Of a stretch of 64,000 nucleotides of DNA, positions 27,678 through 40,968 are shown one piece after another. How positions within the stretch are numbered: position 1 is the first letter of the stretch; the number at the start of each line of letters is the position of its first letter. The DNA is from Methylomonas koyamae (lineage in GTDB: Bacteria; Pseudomonadota; Gammaproteobacteria; Methylococcales; Methylomonadaceae): contig NZ_PPPU01000016.1 of the NCBI RefSeq assembly GCF_006483455.1, positions 219,207 to 283,206 of the forward strand, in the 5' to 3' direction. The notes beneath the pieces are model-generated. The model was not told where the DNA came from. It saw only the letters and a list, made by a program, of their open reading frames with translations, and ran no database searches. The position numbers and the translations under genes are program-made.

Positions 27678-28658
27678 TCAGGCATTCGCCAACGGAAAAG
27701 CCAACACCTCGGCAATCGATTCGCTACCGGTGACTAACATCAACAACCGATCCAAACCGATCGCCACCCCGCTACAGTCCGGCAAGCCGGAGACTAACGC
27801 GTCCAGCAGATAACGGTCTTTGGTAACCGCAGGCAGGCCGTTTTGCTCGCGGTAAGCGATTTCGCGGTTGAACCGCTGTTCCTGCTCGTCTGGATCGGCC
27901 AACTCGAAAAATCCGTTACCCAATTCGACACCATTGACAAAAATCTCAAAACGCTCGCAAACCCGCGGATCGTCGACACTGTGCCTGGCCAGCGAAGACT
28001 GTATCGCCGGATAGCCGTAAACCAAATACAGAGTGCTGGCTACCATCGCCGCCTGCACCCGGTGGCTGAAAATAAAATCCAACCACAATGCGTGGTCGTC
28101 GCCACACAAGCTAATGGCGTCTTGTAGGCCGTGCTCCGCAGCATAGGCAGCGTAAGTCTCGCGCTGGAACACCAACGGGTCCAGGCCCACGCTGCCAAGG
28201 AACAGTTGCCGGTAGGAGATTTGCACCACAGGCATCGGCAAGCCGTCCACTAAGACTAAAGACCGCACCAACTCGGCCGCCTCGGCCATGAGTCGTTGCA
28301 GATCGAAACCGACTCTGTACCACTCCAGAATCGTGAACTCCGGATTGTGAAAGCGTCCGGCCTCACCGTTGCGGAAGGCCTTGCAAATCTGGTAGATGCT
28401 GCCGCTGCCGGCCGCCAACAGCCGCTTCATCGCAAATTCCGGCGAGGTTTGCAAAAACAGGGTTTGCCGCGTCGGCGGCGCTAGGTAATCGCTGCTGAAA
28501 AAATCCAACTGCGGATCGGTACCGGTGGTCCGGCATAACAACGGGGTTTCGACTTCCAGAACCTGACGCTGATCGAAAAAGCGCCTGATTGCGGCGAGCA
28601 TTTGCGCGCGGCGGCGCAAATGCCCGATAGTGCAAACAGGCCGCCAGGCAGCAGCCAC
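27678..28658 (-). CDS. epmA: EF-P--(R)-beta-lysine ligase EpmA
   Basis: A LysRS paralogue without an anticodon-binding domain that attaches beta-lysine to Lys34 of EF-P. I place the start at a GTG at 28658 that shares one base with the efp TAG (TAGTG): this gives 326 aa, beginning MAAAWRPVC and matching E. coli EpmA (325 aa) from its Trp onward. Earlier starts would run through efp. The class II core is visible: VLEVETPLL, TSPEFAMKRLLAAG, FRNGEAGRFHNPEFTILEWYR and GVAIGLDRLLML. It is translationally coupled to efp. Confidence 0.93.
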   Translation of the reverse strand: MAAAWRPVCTIGHLRRRAQMLAAIRRFFDQRQVLEVETPLLCRTTGTDPQLDFFSSDYLAPPTRQTLFLQTSPEFAMKRLLAAGSGSIYQICKAFRNGEAGRFHNPEFTILEWYRVGFDLQRLMAEAAELVRSLVLVDGLPMPVVQISYRQLFLGSVGLDPLVFQRETYAAYAAEHGLQDAISLCGDDHALWLDFIFSHRVQAAMVASTLYLVYGYPAIQSSLARHSVDDPRVCERFEIFVNGVELGNGFFELADPDEQEQRFNREIAYREQNGLPAVTKDRYLLDALVSGLPDCSGVAIGLDRLLMLVTGSESIAEVLAFPLANA

Positions 28659-29227
28659 TATTCTTTGACGCGGGAGACGTACTCGCCGGTACGGGTATCG
28701 ACTTTGATCACTTCTCCGGTTTGTACGAACAGCGGCACCCGCACCACAGCGCCGGTTTCCAATGTTGCCGGCTTGCCGCCGCCGCCGGAAGTATCGCCCT
28801 TCAAACCGGGATCGGTTTCGGTGATCGCCAATTCGACGAAATTGGGCGGCGTCACCGATAGCGGCGAATCGTTCCACAAAGTCATCGTGCAGATATCCTG
28901 TTCTTTCAGCCATTTAATGGCTTCAGACACGGCGTTTTTATCGGCTTGGTATTGCTCGAAGGTGTCCGGCACCATGAAATGCCAGAATTCGCCGTCGCTA
29001 TACAGATATTGCATTTCCTTATCGACGACGTCGGCACCTTCCACGGTATCGCCGGATTTGAAAGTGCGCTCGATTACCCGGCCGGTTTTCAGATTGCGGA
29101 TCCTGACCCGGTTGAAGGCTTGGCCTTTGCCGGGCTTAACGAACTCGTTCTCGATAATCGCGCAAGGGTCGTTATCCAGCATGATCTTCAAACCGCCCTT
29201 GAACTCGTTGGTGCTAAAAGTCGCCAT
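28658..29227 (-). CDS. efp: Elongation factor P
   Basis: Binds beside the P-site tRNA and rescues ribosomes stalled at polyproline stretches. The 189-aa protein has the three-barrel layout, with the modified lysine at K34 in the exact E. coli context [10 protein letters not shown] and the C-terminal GEYVSRVKE. The start is the ATG at 29227 (MATFSTNEF); a start six codons earlier is unlikely. efp and epmA read left, and epmB is divergent with 73 bp between the starts. This clusters the substrate and both known modifiers. Confidence 0.98.
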   Translation of the reverse strand: MATFSTNEFKGGLKIMLDNDPCAIIENEFVKPGKGQAFNRVRIRNLKTGRVIERTFKSGDTVEGADVVDKEMQYLYSDGEFWHFMVPDTFEQYQADKNAVSEAIKWLKEQDICTMTLWNDSPLSVTPPNFVELAITETDPGLKGDTSGGGGKPATLETGAVVRVPLFVQTGEVIKVDTRTGEYVSRVKE

Positions 29228-29300
29228 TTTTTCCTCGTGAAACAAACAATAAGCGGACGATTATAATGGATAAGATTTTTATTCGGAAACCGGAGCAACT

Positions 29301-30287
29301 TTGAACACCCCATCCGCCACGTGGCAACAGGCGCTTGCCGATGCATTCGACAGCGTTGCCGACTTGTGCGCCTATCTGCAACTTTCACCCGCCGATTTGA
29401 ATTTACCCGAGCAAGCCAGCGCATTTCCGTTACGGGTGCCGCGCGATTTTGCGGCGCGAATGCAAGCCGGCAACCCGGATGACCCACTGCTACGCCAAGT
29501 ATTGCCGGATCTGGCCGAATTAACCGATTACCGCGGCTACACTGACGACCCGGTCGGCGACTTAAAGGCCGTGGCGGAGACCGGCGTGATTCACAAATAC
29601 CGGGGTCGAGTGCTATTCATCATGACCGGCGCCTGTGCGGTGCACTGCCGCTACTGTTTTCGCAGAAATTTTCCGTACGGCGAATTGCAATTGTCCGGCC
29701 GACAATTCGAAAGCGCCCTGACCTATGTCGAGCGACATCCGGAAATTAGCGAAGTAATTCTGAGCGGTGGCGATCCTTTGCTACTCAGCGACGCTAAACT
29801 CGAACAGCTCATGTTTCGTTTCGCTGAAATCGGCCACATCAAGCGCATCCGCATCCACACCCGCACCCCGGTAGTGCTGCCGGAACGCGTGACCAAAGCA
29901 TTGCTGCGGACTTTCGCCGCGTTGCCAAAACCAGTCGTGATGGTGTTGCACGTCAACCATGCTCAAGAACTCAGCAATTCGGTCAACCAAATCTGTACCG
30001 AACTCAAACTTAGCGGCGTGACCCTATTAAATCAAAGTGTGTTATTGAAAGGAATCAACGATGACGGCGAACAACTCCGTGAGCTGAGCGAAAAATTATT
30101 CAGCTTTAACATCCTGCCCTACTACTTACATTTGCTGGACCGAGCTCGCGGCGTCGGCCATTTCGAAGTGAGCGAAGCGGAAGCCAAAATACTGCACCAG
30201 CACTTGCAAAGGCATTTGCCCGGCTATTTGGTACCGCGACTGGTCAAAGAACAGGCAGGAGCAGCCTTTAAAATCCCGATTTGCTAA
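29301..30287 (+). CDS. epmB: EF-P lysine 2,3-aminomutase EpmB
   Basis: Radical SAM, PLP-dependent enzyme converting (S)-alpha-lysine to (R)-beta-lysine for EpmA to load on EF-P. The 328-aa protein has the CxxxCxxC cluster motif at C112, C116 and C119 (ACAVHCRYCF), followed by SGGDPLLL and the PLP-lysine region in the C-terminal part. The start is a TTG at 29301 preceded by GGAGC; no ATG gives the full N-terminus. It is divergent from efp-epmA and likely shares a regulatory region with it. Confidence 0.94.
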   Translation: MNTPSATWQQALADAFDSVADLCAYLQLSPADLNLPEQASAFPLRVPRDFAARMQAGNPDDPLLRQVLPDLAELTDYRGYTDDPVGDLKAVAETGVIHKYRGRVLFIMTGACAVHCRYCFRRNFPYGELQLSGRQFESALTYVERHPEISEVILSGGDPLLLSDAKLEQLMFRFAEIGHIKRIRIHTRTPVVLPERVTKALLRTFAALPKPVVMVLHVNHAQELSNSVNQICTELKLSGVTLLNQSVLLKGINDDGEQLRELSEKLFSFNILPYYLHLLDRARGVGHFEVSEAEAKILHQHLQRHLPGYLVPRLVKEQAGAAFKIPIC

Positions 30288-30383
30288 ACACACCAGCAAA
30301 TTCGGCTTCAGCTAAATTCACATTTACATGGCCGCAGGCTAAGATTTTCGCTTCGAGAACGGTTTTACCCGGGCCAATCCGCC

Positions 30384-34373
<3,990 letters not shown>

Positions 34374-34377
34374 CATC

Positions 34378-35301
34378 ATGGAAAACCCAAAGGCCCACAC
34401 CATCCTAGCGGTGGACGACAGTCCGGAAAACCTGGATTTGATCAAAAACATCCTGGAGCCTTACTATCACGTCAAGGTCGCCGTGAACAGCGAACTGGCG
34501 ATAAAAATCGCGTCCAGCCAACTTCCTGACTTGATTCTGCTGGATATCGTGATGGACGGTACCGATGGCTACCAGACCTGCCTGCAACTCAAATCGCAAG
34601 ATAAAACCCGTAACATTCCCATCATTTTTTTGACCGCCAAACATACCGAAGAAGACGAGGTCCACGGCTTCCGCATCGGTGGTAACGATTACATCACCAA
34701 GCCCTTTTCCCCTTCCATCGTCCTGGCCAGAGTCAAAACCCAAATCCAACTAAAAACCAAATCCGATCTGTTGGAAAAATTGGCGTCGCTGGACGGATTG
34801 ACGGAACTTCCCAACCGCCGCGCGTTCGATGCAGCGCTGGAACGGCAGTGGAACCAATCCAAGCGTACCGGCATGCCGCTTTCCCTGATGATCGTCGACA
34901 TTGATTCGTTCAAACAATATAACGACTTTTACGGCCACCCGATGGGGGACGAATGTTTGAAACGGGTAGCCGAAGCATTGCAAGCGATGACCCACCGCCC
35001 GGAAGACTTGGTCGCTCGACTCGGCGGCGAGGAATTCGCAATCCTGCTACCCAACACCGACAGTATCGGCGCAATGCTGAGGGCAGAACAGTATCGGGAA
35101 ACCGTAGAAACCCTGAAAATCCGTCACGTCAAGAACAATCCCTTGGCTTTTGTCACCATCTCCGTCGGCGTTGCCAGCTTACAGGCCCATGCTCACGACC
35201 ACTCGGCAATTCTACTAAAAGCCGCCGACGACGCGCTCTATCAAGCCAAAAACCAGGGGCGCAACCGGGTTTGCGCCAACAACATTACCGACATTGGTTA
35301 A
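34378..35301 (+). CDS. Response regulator with diguanylate cyclase domain (REC-GGDEF)
   Basis: 307 aa. The receiver domain has D56 (LILLDIVMDG) plus acidic D13/D14 and K108 (TKPF). The GGDEF domain follows with GGEEF at 216-220 and an inhibitory-site RxxD (RPED, 207-210) five residues upstream, so it should make cyclic di-GMP and be product-inhibited. It follows the hybrid kinase by 4 bp, which has its own HPt, and the simplest model is a relay ending in c-di-GMP synthesis. WspR/PleD-type function is inferred; no effector is nearby. Confidence 0.92.
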   Translation: MENPKAHTILAVDDSPENLDLIKNILEPYYHVKVAVNSELAIKIASSQLPDLILLDIVMDGTDGYQTCLQLKSQDKTRNIPIIFLTAKHTEEDEVHGFRIGGNDYITKPFSPSIVLARVKTQIQLKTKSDLLEKLASLDGLTELPNRRAFDAALERQWNQSKRTGMPLSLMIVDIDSFKQYNDFYGHPMGDECLKRVAEALQAMTHRPEDLVARLGGEEFAILLPNTDSIGAMLRAEQYRETVETLKIRHVKNNPLAFVTISVGVASLQAHAHDHSAILLKAADDALYQAKNQGRNRVCANNITDIG

Positions 35302-35343
35302 AGGCCCCAGCGGAATCTCGCATCGAGAACAGCGGAAACCCGC

Positions 35344-35349
35344 TATAAT
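35344..35349 (+). promoter_or_regulatory. -10 element before the SafE-like gene
   Basis: A perfect TATAAT lies 45 bp before the ATG at 35394, downstream of a small AGCGG/CCGCT hairpin. No convincing -35 is seen. It would serve the SafE-like gene and the sigma-54 activator. Confidence 0.35.
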
Positions 35350-35393
35350 CCGCGCCTATCGCCACCACCGATCGCCGCCGACTCGTTCCGAAT

Positions 35394-36119
35394 ATGCACG
35401 TTTATCTCGATTTCAACGCTTCGTATTTTGCAGCGTTCCTAATGGGTTTGTTCAGTAGCCTGCATTGTATCGGCATGTGCGGCTCGATCATCGGCACGCT
35501 GACATATAGCCTTAAACCCGAGCTGCGTAACGACAAACGGCGTTTGTTCGCAATCGTACTGAATTACAACCTGGGGCGGATTTTCAGCTACGCCCTGGCC
35601 GGCGCGTTGGCCGGGGCGATACAGGTGTTTCTAAGCTTGCCGTTCAGCCATGGCCAAGCACATCGGTTGCTGCAACTTTTTTCAGCCGCCGTGATGGCCG
35701 GCGCCGGTCTGTACTTGGCCGGCTGGTTCCCACGCTTTGCTTATATCGAAAAAGTGGGCGCGCGCTTTTGGAAATGCATCGAACCTTTGGGCCGACGCCT
35801 GATTCCGGTACAGAACCGCACCCAGGCCTTATTGTTCGGTATGGTTTGGGGATGGCTGCCGTGCGGCCTGATCTACACCGCGCTGGCGTTAGCGGCAACG
35901 GCCGAAGGGATAGTACACAGTGCAATGACCATGCTAGCTTTCGGGTTAGGTACTTTACCAGCCGTCATGGGAATCGGTATAATGACTTCGTTTATGACTC
36001 GGCTTTCCAGACTGCGCCAATTCAAGCATGCGGTCGGAGCCTTGTTTATCATTTTCGCATTATTGGCAGCCTTTCCTTGGCTAAACCCGATGCGCGTTGA
36101 ACACATTATGACGTATTGA
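35394..36119 (+). CDS. TauE/SafE-type (DsbD_2) membrane protein
   Basis: 241 aa with six predicted helices. LFSSLHCIGMCG near residue 20-31 is the hallmark CxxxC region of the SafE/DsbD_2 group often found with cbb3 oxidase and copper genes, and WGWLPCGLIYTALA repeats the Pro-Cys pattern in the second half, about 157-170. The four cysteines suggest electron or metal transfer across the inner membrane. The gene ends 12 bp before the sigma-54 activator. It is not linked to ccoNOPQ here, so the role is uncertain. Confidence 0.78.
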   Translation: MHVYLDFNASYFAAFLMGLFSSLHCIGMCGSIIGTLTYSLKPELRNDKRRLFAIVLNYNLGRIFSYALAGALAGAIQVFLSLPFSHGQAHRLLQLFSAAVMAGAGLYLAGWFPRFAYIEKVGARFWKCIEPLGRRLIPVQNRTQALLFGMVWGWLPCGLIYTALALAATAEGIVHSAMTMLAFGLGTLPAVMGIGIMTSFMTRLSRLRQFKHAVGALFIIFALLAAFPWLNPMRVEHIMTY

Positions 36120-36131
36120 GAGGTTTTACAG

Positions 36132-37085
36132 GTGGATAACTTCAATTCGATTATTGGACAGTCTCCAGCCATAGAAGCGCTAATCCGTAGCGCCCGAATT
36201 GTCGCCGCGACCGACGTTACCGTCTTGATCAAAGGCGAAACCGGTACCGGCAAAGAGGTACTCGCCACGGCAATACAGAAAGACAGCCCGCGCGCCAACA
36301 AACCTTTTATCACGTTGAACTGTGCCGCCCTACCCGAGGGCTTGGTCGAATCGGAGATTTTCGGCCATAAAAAAGGCGCGTTTACCGGCGCAATTTCCGA
36401 CAAACAGGGATTGTTCCAGGCCGCTGACGGCGGCACGCTCTTCCTGGACGAAATCAACTCATTACCGATCAGCATTCAATCGAAACTGTTACGTTTTCTG
36501 GAATCCGGCGAATGCCTGCCGGTCGGCGGTACCAAACCCTATACTGTCAACGTGCGCGTCATTGCGGCCTCCAACGCCGACTTGACCAGATTGATCGAAA
36601 ACGGCGAGTTTCGCCAAGACTTGTATTTCCGCCTGAATGTCGTCCCTCTGGAAATCCCGTCCTTACATCAGCGTAGCGAAGACATCGAAGAGTTAGCGAA
36701 ACACTTCTTCGCCCATTTTTCGGCGACGCATTCGCTAGAACCACCAACCTTCAGCAGGCAAGCGTTAAAAACCCTGCGCAACTACAAATGGCCGGGCAAC
36801 GTGCGCGAACTGCGCAACCTCTGCGAACGACTCAGCATCCTGCTATCCGGCAAAGTCATCGAGCCGGAAAACCTGCCGCACGAATTCAGCCGTGGAACGG
36901 TAGCCTCCGGCCCGGAATTCACGCTGCCGGAACTGGGTCTGCAATTGGATGCATTGGAAGCGGACATGATTTTACAGGCGCTGACCAGAACCAAAGGCAA
37001 CCGCAGCAAATCCGCCAGATTGCTGGGCATATCGCGCGATACGCTACTGTATCGGATTCAGAAACACGGTTTAGCCACCCACTGA
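36132..37085 (+). CDS. Sigma-54-dependent activator without an N-terminal receiver
   Basis: 317 aa, starting with GTG at 36132 directly in the AAA+ domain. Walker A GETGTGKE is at 35-42, the sigma-54 contact loop GAFTGA at 82-87, Walker B FLDE at 104-107 and a Fis-type helix-turn-helix at the end ([22 protein letters not shown]). There is no receiver, GAF or PAS domain, as in PspF, so activity must be set by expression level or a partner protein. It is probably co-transcribed with the SafE-like gene (12 bp gap). Target promoters are unknown, and I found no clear -24/-12 site nearby. Confidence 0.9.
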   Translation: MDNFNSIIGQSPAIEALIRSARIVAATDVTVLIKGETGTGKEVLATAIQKDSPRANKPFITLNCAALPEGLVESEIFGHKKGAFTGAISDKQGLFQAADGGTLFLDEINSLPISIQSKLLRFLESGECLPVGGTKPYTVNVRVIAASNADLTRLIENGEFRQDLYFRLNVVPLEIPSLHQRSEDIEELAKHFFAHFSATHSLEPPTFSRQALKTLRNYKWPGNVRELRNLCERLSILLSGKVIEPENLPHEFSRGTVASGPEFTLPELGLQLDALEADMILQALTRTKGNRSKSARLLGISRDTLLYRIQKHGLATH

Positions 37086-37092
37086 CAAACCG

Positions 37093-37118
37093 AGGCCGCA
37101 AATTCAGCGGCCTTTTTT
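37093..37118 (+). terminator. Intrinsic terminator after the sigma-54 activator
   Basis: The 7-bp stem AGGCCGC-AAATTCA-GCGGCCT is followed by six T, starting 8 bp after the stop codon. It ends the 30.4-37.1 kb signalling block on the plus strand. Confidence 0.88.
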
Positions 37119-37165
37119 ATGCCCCGCAAAAAAGGACTACGGCTAACAATTTCCAATCCGCCGTA

Positions 37166-37906
37166 TTATCGTTTGCGCACCCATTGCACCGTTACATTGT
37201 CGCTTTTGCCCTGAGCCCGCAGCACGGCCATTTTCGCCATCTTCTGCAACTCGGGTTTAGCGCTGGCCGGTTGCGACAATTGCAACAATTCGGGCTCTTT
37301 GACAAATTCCCAAAAGCCGTCGCTGCATAAAATGAAGGTCTCGCCACTTTTTACCGGCGGACAACTGACAATATCGACAACCGGAGGATATAAGGCGTTA
37401 ATACTCCGCGTCAATTTATGCTGATCTGGATGCACACCCATTTCCCATTCGCTGATCTTACCTTCGTCAAACAATTGCTGCGGCAGCGAATGGTCCTTGG
37501 TCCGCCACAGCACCCGTTCGGCGTTGAGCCGGTAAATGCGCGAATCTCCGCAGTGTGCGGTGATGGCCTGCTCAGCGTCCAGATACAATATCGCACAAGT
37601 CGTATGCGCATTTAGCGCGACCGGGTCGCCGGCAAACAGCTCGCGCATACCAGCCACGGCCTCGGCAATCCAATCCTGCACCGCCGGCGCGCCGCGACTT
37701 TGAATAGGTGAGCGATATTTATCCACCAACGCAATCAAACAACGGCAAAAATATTGCGACGCTTTTTCCCCGCCATGGTGACCGCCCAAACCGTCAGCCA
37801 CCACAAACAGCGCATATTCGTTACATACCCGATGCGCCATACAATCTTGATTGACCTCGCGGTTACCGATCGAGGTCAATTGGTAAAACTCGAGTTCTGC
37901 CAGCAT
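37166..37906 (-). CDS. PP2C-type serine/threonine protein phosphatase
   Basis: 246-aa metal-dependent phosphatase with no membrane segment. Metal-site motifs are in the expected order: NREVNQDCMAH (16-25), VADGLGGHHGGE (36-47, with D38), CGDSRIYRL and CSDGFWEF. Length and motifs resemble PppA/Stp1. No Ser/Thr kinase, FHA protein or type VI secretion gene is adjacent, so its partner is elsewhere. It is the last gene of the smc-to-PP2C run, 4 bp after pdxJ, a placement that looks incidental. Confidence 0.92.
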   Translation of the reverse strand: MLAELEFYQLTSIGNREVNQDCMAHRVCNEYALFVVADGLGGHHGGEKASQYFCRCLIALVDKYRSPIQSRGAPAVQDWIAEAVAGMRELFAGDPVALNAHTTCAILYLDAEQAITAHCGDSRIYRLNAERVLWRTKDHSLPQQLFDEGKISEWEMGVHPDQHKLTRSINALYPPVVDIVSCPPVKSGETFILCSDGFWEFVKEPELLQLSQPASAKPELQKMAKMAVLRAQGKSDNVTVQWVRKR

Positions 37907-37910
37907 AGCT

Positions 37911-38654
37911 CTAACCGTGCAAACGCGCCTCTCGCATCACCCGCTTCATATCCCTTACCGCTTGCTCCAACCCGCAAAACAAAGCCTGGGCGATCAAGGC
38001 GTGGCCGATATTCAATTCGACGATAGAATCGATCCGGCAAATCGCTTCGACGTTGTGCAGATTTAAACCATGTCCGGCATTGACCTGCAGGCCGGCGGCA
38101 TGGGCGTATGCCGCTGCGTCGCGAATCCGCTGCAGCTCCCTTTCACGCTCCTCGCAGGTTTCGGCATCGGCATAGCGGCCGGTATGCAATTCGACTACCG
38201 GAGCACCGGCAGCCAACGCCGCGTCGATTTGGCGAAAATCAGGATCGATGAACAACGAGACTTCGATGCCGGCCTCGGCCAACTGCAGACAGGCTTGTTT
38301 CATTCTGTCGGCAGCGCCGGCCACGTCCAAGCCACCCTCGGTCGTCAATTCCTCGCGACGCTCTGGCACCAAACAGCAAGCCTGCGGCCGCAGTTCACAG
38401 GCGATCGCCAGCATCGGCTCGGTCACCGCCATTTCCAGATTCAAGCGGGTATGTAACATCTCCTGCAACAGCCGGATATCCCGGTCCTGAATATGCCGTC
38501 TATCCTCCCGCAAATGTGCGGTGATGCCGTCGGCACCGGCTTGCTCCGCCAACAACGCTGCCTGCACCGGTTCAGGGTAACGGGTACCTCTGGCTTGCCG
38601 CAGTGTCGCGACATGATCGATGTTGACGCCCAGCAATATAGTTTGTTTTGTCAT
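37911..38654 (-). CDS. pdxJ: Pyridoxine 5'-phosphate synthase
   Basis: Condenses 1-deoxyxylulose-5-phosphate with the PdxA product to pyridoxine 5'-phosphate. 247 aa, TIM barrel. [16 protein letters not shown] at the N-terminus is the family signature, with the catalytic HLREDRRHI after it and [11 protein letters not shown] and ELNIGHALI closing the phosphate site. It follows recO by 42 bp, the conserved rnc-era-recO-pdxJ order. Confidence 0.97.
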   Translation of the reverse strand: MTKQTILLGVNIDHVATLRQARGTRYPEPVQAALLAEQAGADGITAHLREDRRHIQDRDIRLLQEMLHTRLNLEMAVTEPMLAIACELRPQACCLVPERREELTTEGGLDVAGAADRMKQACLQLAEAGIEVSLFIDPDFRQIDAALAAGAPVVELHTGRYADAETCEERERELQRIRDAAAYAHAAGLQVNAGHGLNLHNVEAICRIDSIVELNIGHALIAQALFCGLEQAVRDMKRVMREARLHG

Positions 38655-38696
38655 GTACTCTTAAATCCGAGGAAAAAATCCGCGAAAACCATTCGG

Positions 38697-39401
38697 TTAT
38701 AAATGTTTGATTATTTTGGCCAGCACTGCGCGACTACTCAGCTGCCGCCCTTGCAAGTGGACATCCAACATTTTCCTGAGCAGGGCTTTGGCTTCGACCA
38801 ACGCCTCAGCCGGCAATGCCGCCCTGCCGGCTAACATCGCCAGCGTGCCGCCGCCGACCGCGCCGCCGCCGGCCTGTTCCATGCCGTAATCGGCAATAAA
38901 ATTGTAGCGCCGACCGGCGACAATCGGTTCGCCGCTGACATCGTAAGCCAAATCGGCGGCATAGCCGGCCTCTCGCAACAAATCCAGCTCGAAATAGCGC
39001 AAAGTTTGCTCGATATTCCGAGCATCAGACAATTCGCGCAGGCATCGCCGGTAAAGCGCGAAAATTCCCGGTTGGGGATCGGCTTTCTGCACGAAGATAC
39101 CGACCAATTCGTTGACATAAAATCCGCAGTACAAAGCCAAGCTCTGTAACGGATAACTGTCGACATATTCGGCGTCGGCCAGGACTTTGAGTTCATGTTT
39201 GCCGACATAAGACAGCTTCAATGCCGAAAACGGCAGCAGCAGGCCGGCCGTCTTCGACTTCGGTTTTCTGACCCCCTTGGCCAAAATCGCAACCATCCCG
39301 AAATCGCGGGTGAATACGTCTAACAACAGACTAGTTTCCCGATACGGCCGATGTTGCAACACGAACGCCGGCTGCAAATGAACCGCACTACCATCCATCA
39401 C
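38697..39401 (-). CDS. recO: DNA repair protein RecO
   Basis: Loads RecA on SSB-coated DNA in gap repair with RecR. 234 aa. The N-terminal OB fold is visible (PAFVLQHRPYRETSLLLDVFT, GMVAILAKGVRKPKS), followed by an all-helical C-terminal half and no CxxC zinc motif, as in E. coli. The start ATG overlaps the era stop by 4 bp, so the two are translationally coupled. The pathway partner RecA is at 2.9-3.9 kb, too far for co-transcription. Confidence 0.94.
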   Translation of the reverse strand: MMDGSAVHLQPAFVLQHRPYRETSLLLDVFTRDFGMVAILAKGVRKPKSKTAGLLLPFSALKLSYVGKHELKVLADAEYVDSYPLQSLALYCGFYVNELVGIFVQKADPQPGIFALYRRCLRELSDARNIEQTLRYFELDLLREAGYAADLAYDVSGEPIVAGRRYNFIADYGMEQAGGGAVGGGTLAMLAGRAALPAEALVEAKALLRKMLDVHLQGRQLSSRAVLAKIIKHL

Positions 39402-40288
39402 TCACCGAAGTCGGTAAAACCCAAACTCTGTAAGGCCCGCTCGTTATCCGACCAGCCTTTTTTCACCTTGACCCATAACTGCAGATAGACTTTTTGGCCG
39501 ATCAATTTTTCGATATCGACTCGAGCCTCGCTACCGACCTTTTTCAGCATCTCGCCCTGTTTACCGATGACGATGCTTTTCTGGCTGTCGCGCTCAACTA
39601 AAATCGCCGCGTAAATTTTGCATAATTCCGGGTATTCTTCGTAGCGCTCGATTTCGACAGTCAATGCGTAAGGTAGCTCGTCACCCAGACGCCGGGTCAA
39701 TTTCTCGCGAATGATTTCCGCGGCAAAAAACCGCTCCGGCCGGTCGGTGATTTGGTCCTCCGGGTAAATCGGCTCGGCCTCGGGCAATAAGGCCATGATT
39801 TGCTGCTCCAGCACATCCAGATTGGTATTCCGTAAGGCCGACACCGGCAGAATGTGTTGGAACGGATACTTAGCCTGAGCCTCGGCGAAAAACCGCAGCA
39901 CGGCGTCCTTGTCCTTGAGCTTATCGACTTTGTTGACCACCAGAATCACCGGCAAACCGGCTCGTTCCAGCTTCTTGAAAATTTTCTCGTCGTATTCGTG
40001 CCAATACAAGCCGTCCAATAACCAGACCACGACATCGACTCCCAGCAGGGTGCTGTCGGCGGTTTTGTTCAGGTAACGGTTCAAGACTTTTTTTTCGTCC
40101 TGATGCATGCCCGGCGTATCCATGAAAATCGCCTGACCGGCCTCGGTGGTTTTGATGCCGAGAATCCGATGCCGGGTGGTTTGCGGCTTGCGGGACGTGA
40201 TGCTGAGCTTTTGCCCCAGCAAGTGGTTCATCAACGTCGACTTGCCGACGTTGGGCCTACCGATCAGAGCGACATATCCGCAGTTCAT
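39398..40288 (-). CDS. era: GTPase Era
   Basis: Binds 16S rRNA near its 3' end and assists 30S maturation. The 296-aa protein has a G domain with G1 GRPNVGKST at 10-18, DTPGMHQDEK as G3 and NKVDKLKDKD as G4, then a C-terminal KH domain with the GKQGEMLKKVGSEAR loop. It overlaps rnc by 4 bp upstream and recO by 4 bp downstream, the standard coupling with RNase III. Confidence 0.98.
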   Translation of the reverse strand: MNCGYVALIGRPNVGKSTLMNHLLGQKLSITSRKPQTTRHRILGIKTTEAGQAIFMDTPGMHQDEKKVLNRYLNKTADSTLLGVDVVVWLLDGLYWHEYDEKIFKKLERAGLPVILVVNKVDKLKDKDAVLRFFAEAQAKYPFQHILPVSALRNTNLDVLEQQIMALLPEAEPIYPEDQITDRPERFFAAEIIREKLTRRLGDELPYALTVEIERYEEYPELCKIYAAILVERDSQKSIVIGKQGEMLKKVGSEARVDIEKLIGQKVYLQLWVKVKKGWSDNERALQSLGFTDFGE

Positions 40289-40968
40289 TTAGCCTTGGTT
40301 TGCAAAAGGTTCAACATATTTTCCGCCGCGGCCTGCTCGGCCTTTTTGCGGGAGATTCCGACACCGTTGCAGGTCTCGGAAGTGACCACGACGCTACATT
40401 TCACTTCGAAAGTCTGGGCATGGTCGGCTCCGGACATGCCGATCAATTCGTAAACCGGCAAGGGCTTGCGGCCGGCCTGCATCAACTCTTGCAACCGGGT
40501 TTTCGGATCCTTGTTCCAATCGTCGACTTTCAAATCTGCGAACTTATCGGCAAACAGGCGCAGTATCCATTGCCGGCAAGTGTCGATGCCCTGATCTCGA
40601 AGCAACGCGCCCATGATAGCTTCCAGCGCATCCGACAAAATCGAATCGCGACGAAATCCGCCGCTCTTCAACTCGCCTGACCCCAGGATCAGATAGTCGC
40701 CGAGATTATGCTGTCTGGCCAATTCGGCCAGCGAACTTTGATTGACCAGACTAGCCCGCAAACGGCTCAGCACGCCTTCGCCGGCATCGGGAAACAACTC
40801 GTACAATTGCTCGGCAATGACGAAGCCGAGTACCGAATCACCCAGATATTCCAACCGTTCGTTATTGCGGGCACCGACGCTACGGTGGGTCAGCGCCATG
40901 CTGAACAACTGCGGATCGTTGAAGGTCAATCCGAGTTTTGCCGAGAGAAGTTCGGGTTTCTTAATCAC
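40285..40968 (-). CDS. rnc: Ribonuclease III
   Basis: Cleaves double-stranded RNA in rRNA precursors and mRNAs. The 227-aa protein has the signature NERLEYLGDSVLGF (36-49) with its catalytic acidic residues and a C-terminal double-stranded RNA-binding domain (about 154-225, DPKTRLQELMQ, KKAEQAAAENML). It overlaps DUF4845 upstream and era downstream by 4 bp each. Confidence 0.98.
   Translation of the reverse strand: MIKKPELLSAKLGLTFNDPQLFSMALTHRSVGARNNERLEYLGDSVLGFVIAEQLYELFPDAGEGVLSRLRASLVNQSSLAELARQHNLGDYLILGSGELKSGGFRRDSILSDALEAIMGALLRDQGIDTCRQWILRLFADKFADLKVDDWNKDPKTRLQELMQAGRKPLPVYELIGMSGADHAQTFEVKCSVVVTSETCNGVGISRKKAEQAAAENMLNLLQTKAK

Noticed and set aside
37166..37906. PP2C phosphatase as part of a type VI secretion locus
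   Set aside because: No tss genes, FHA protein or kinase lies nearby; it ends the smc-pdxJ run.
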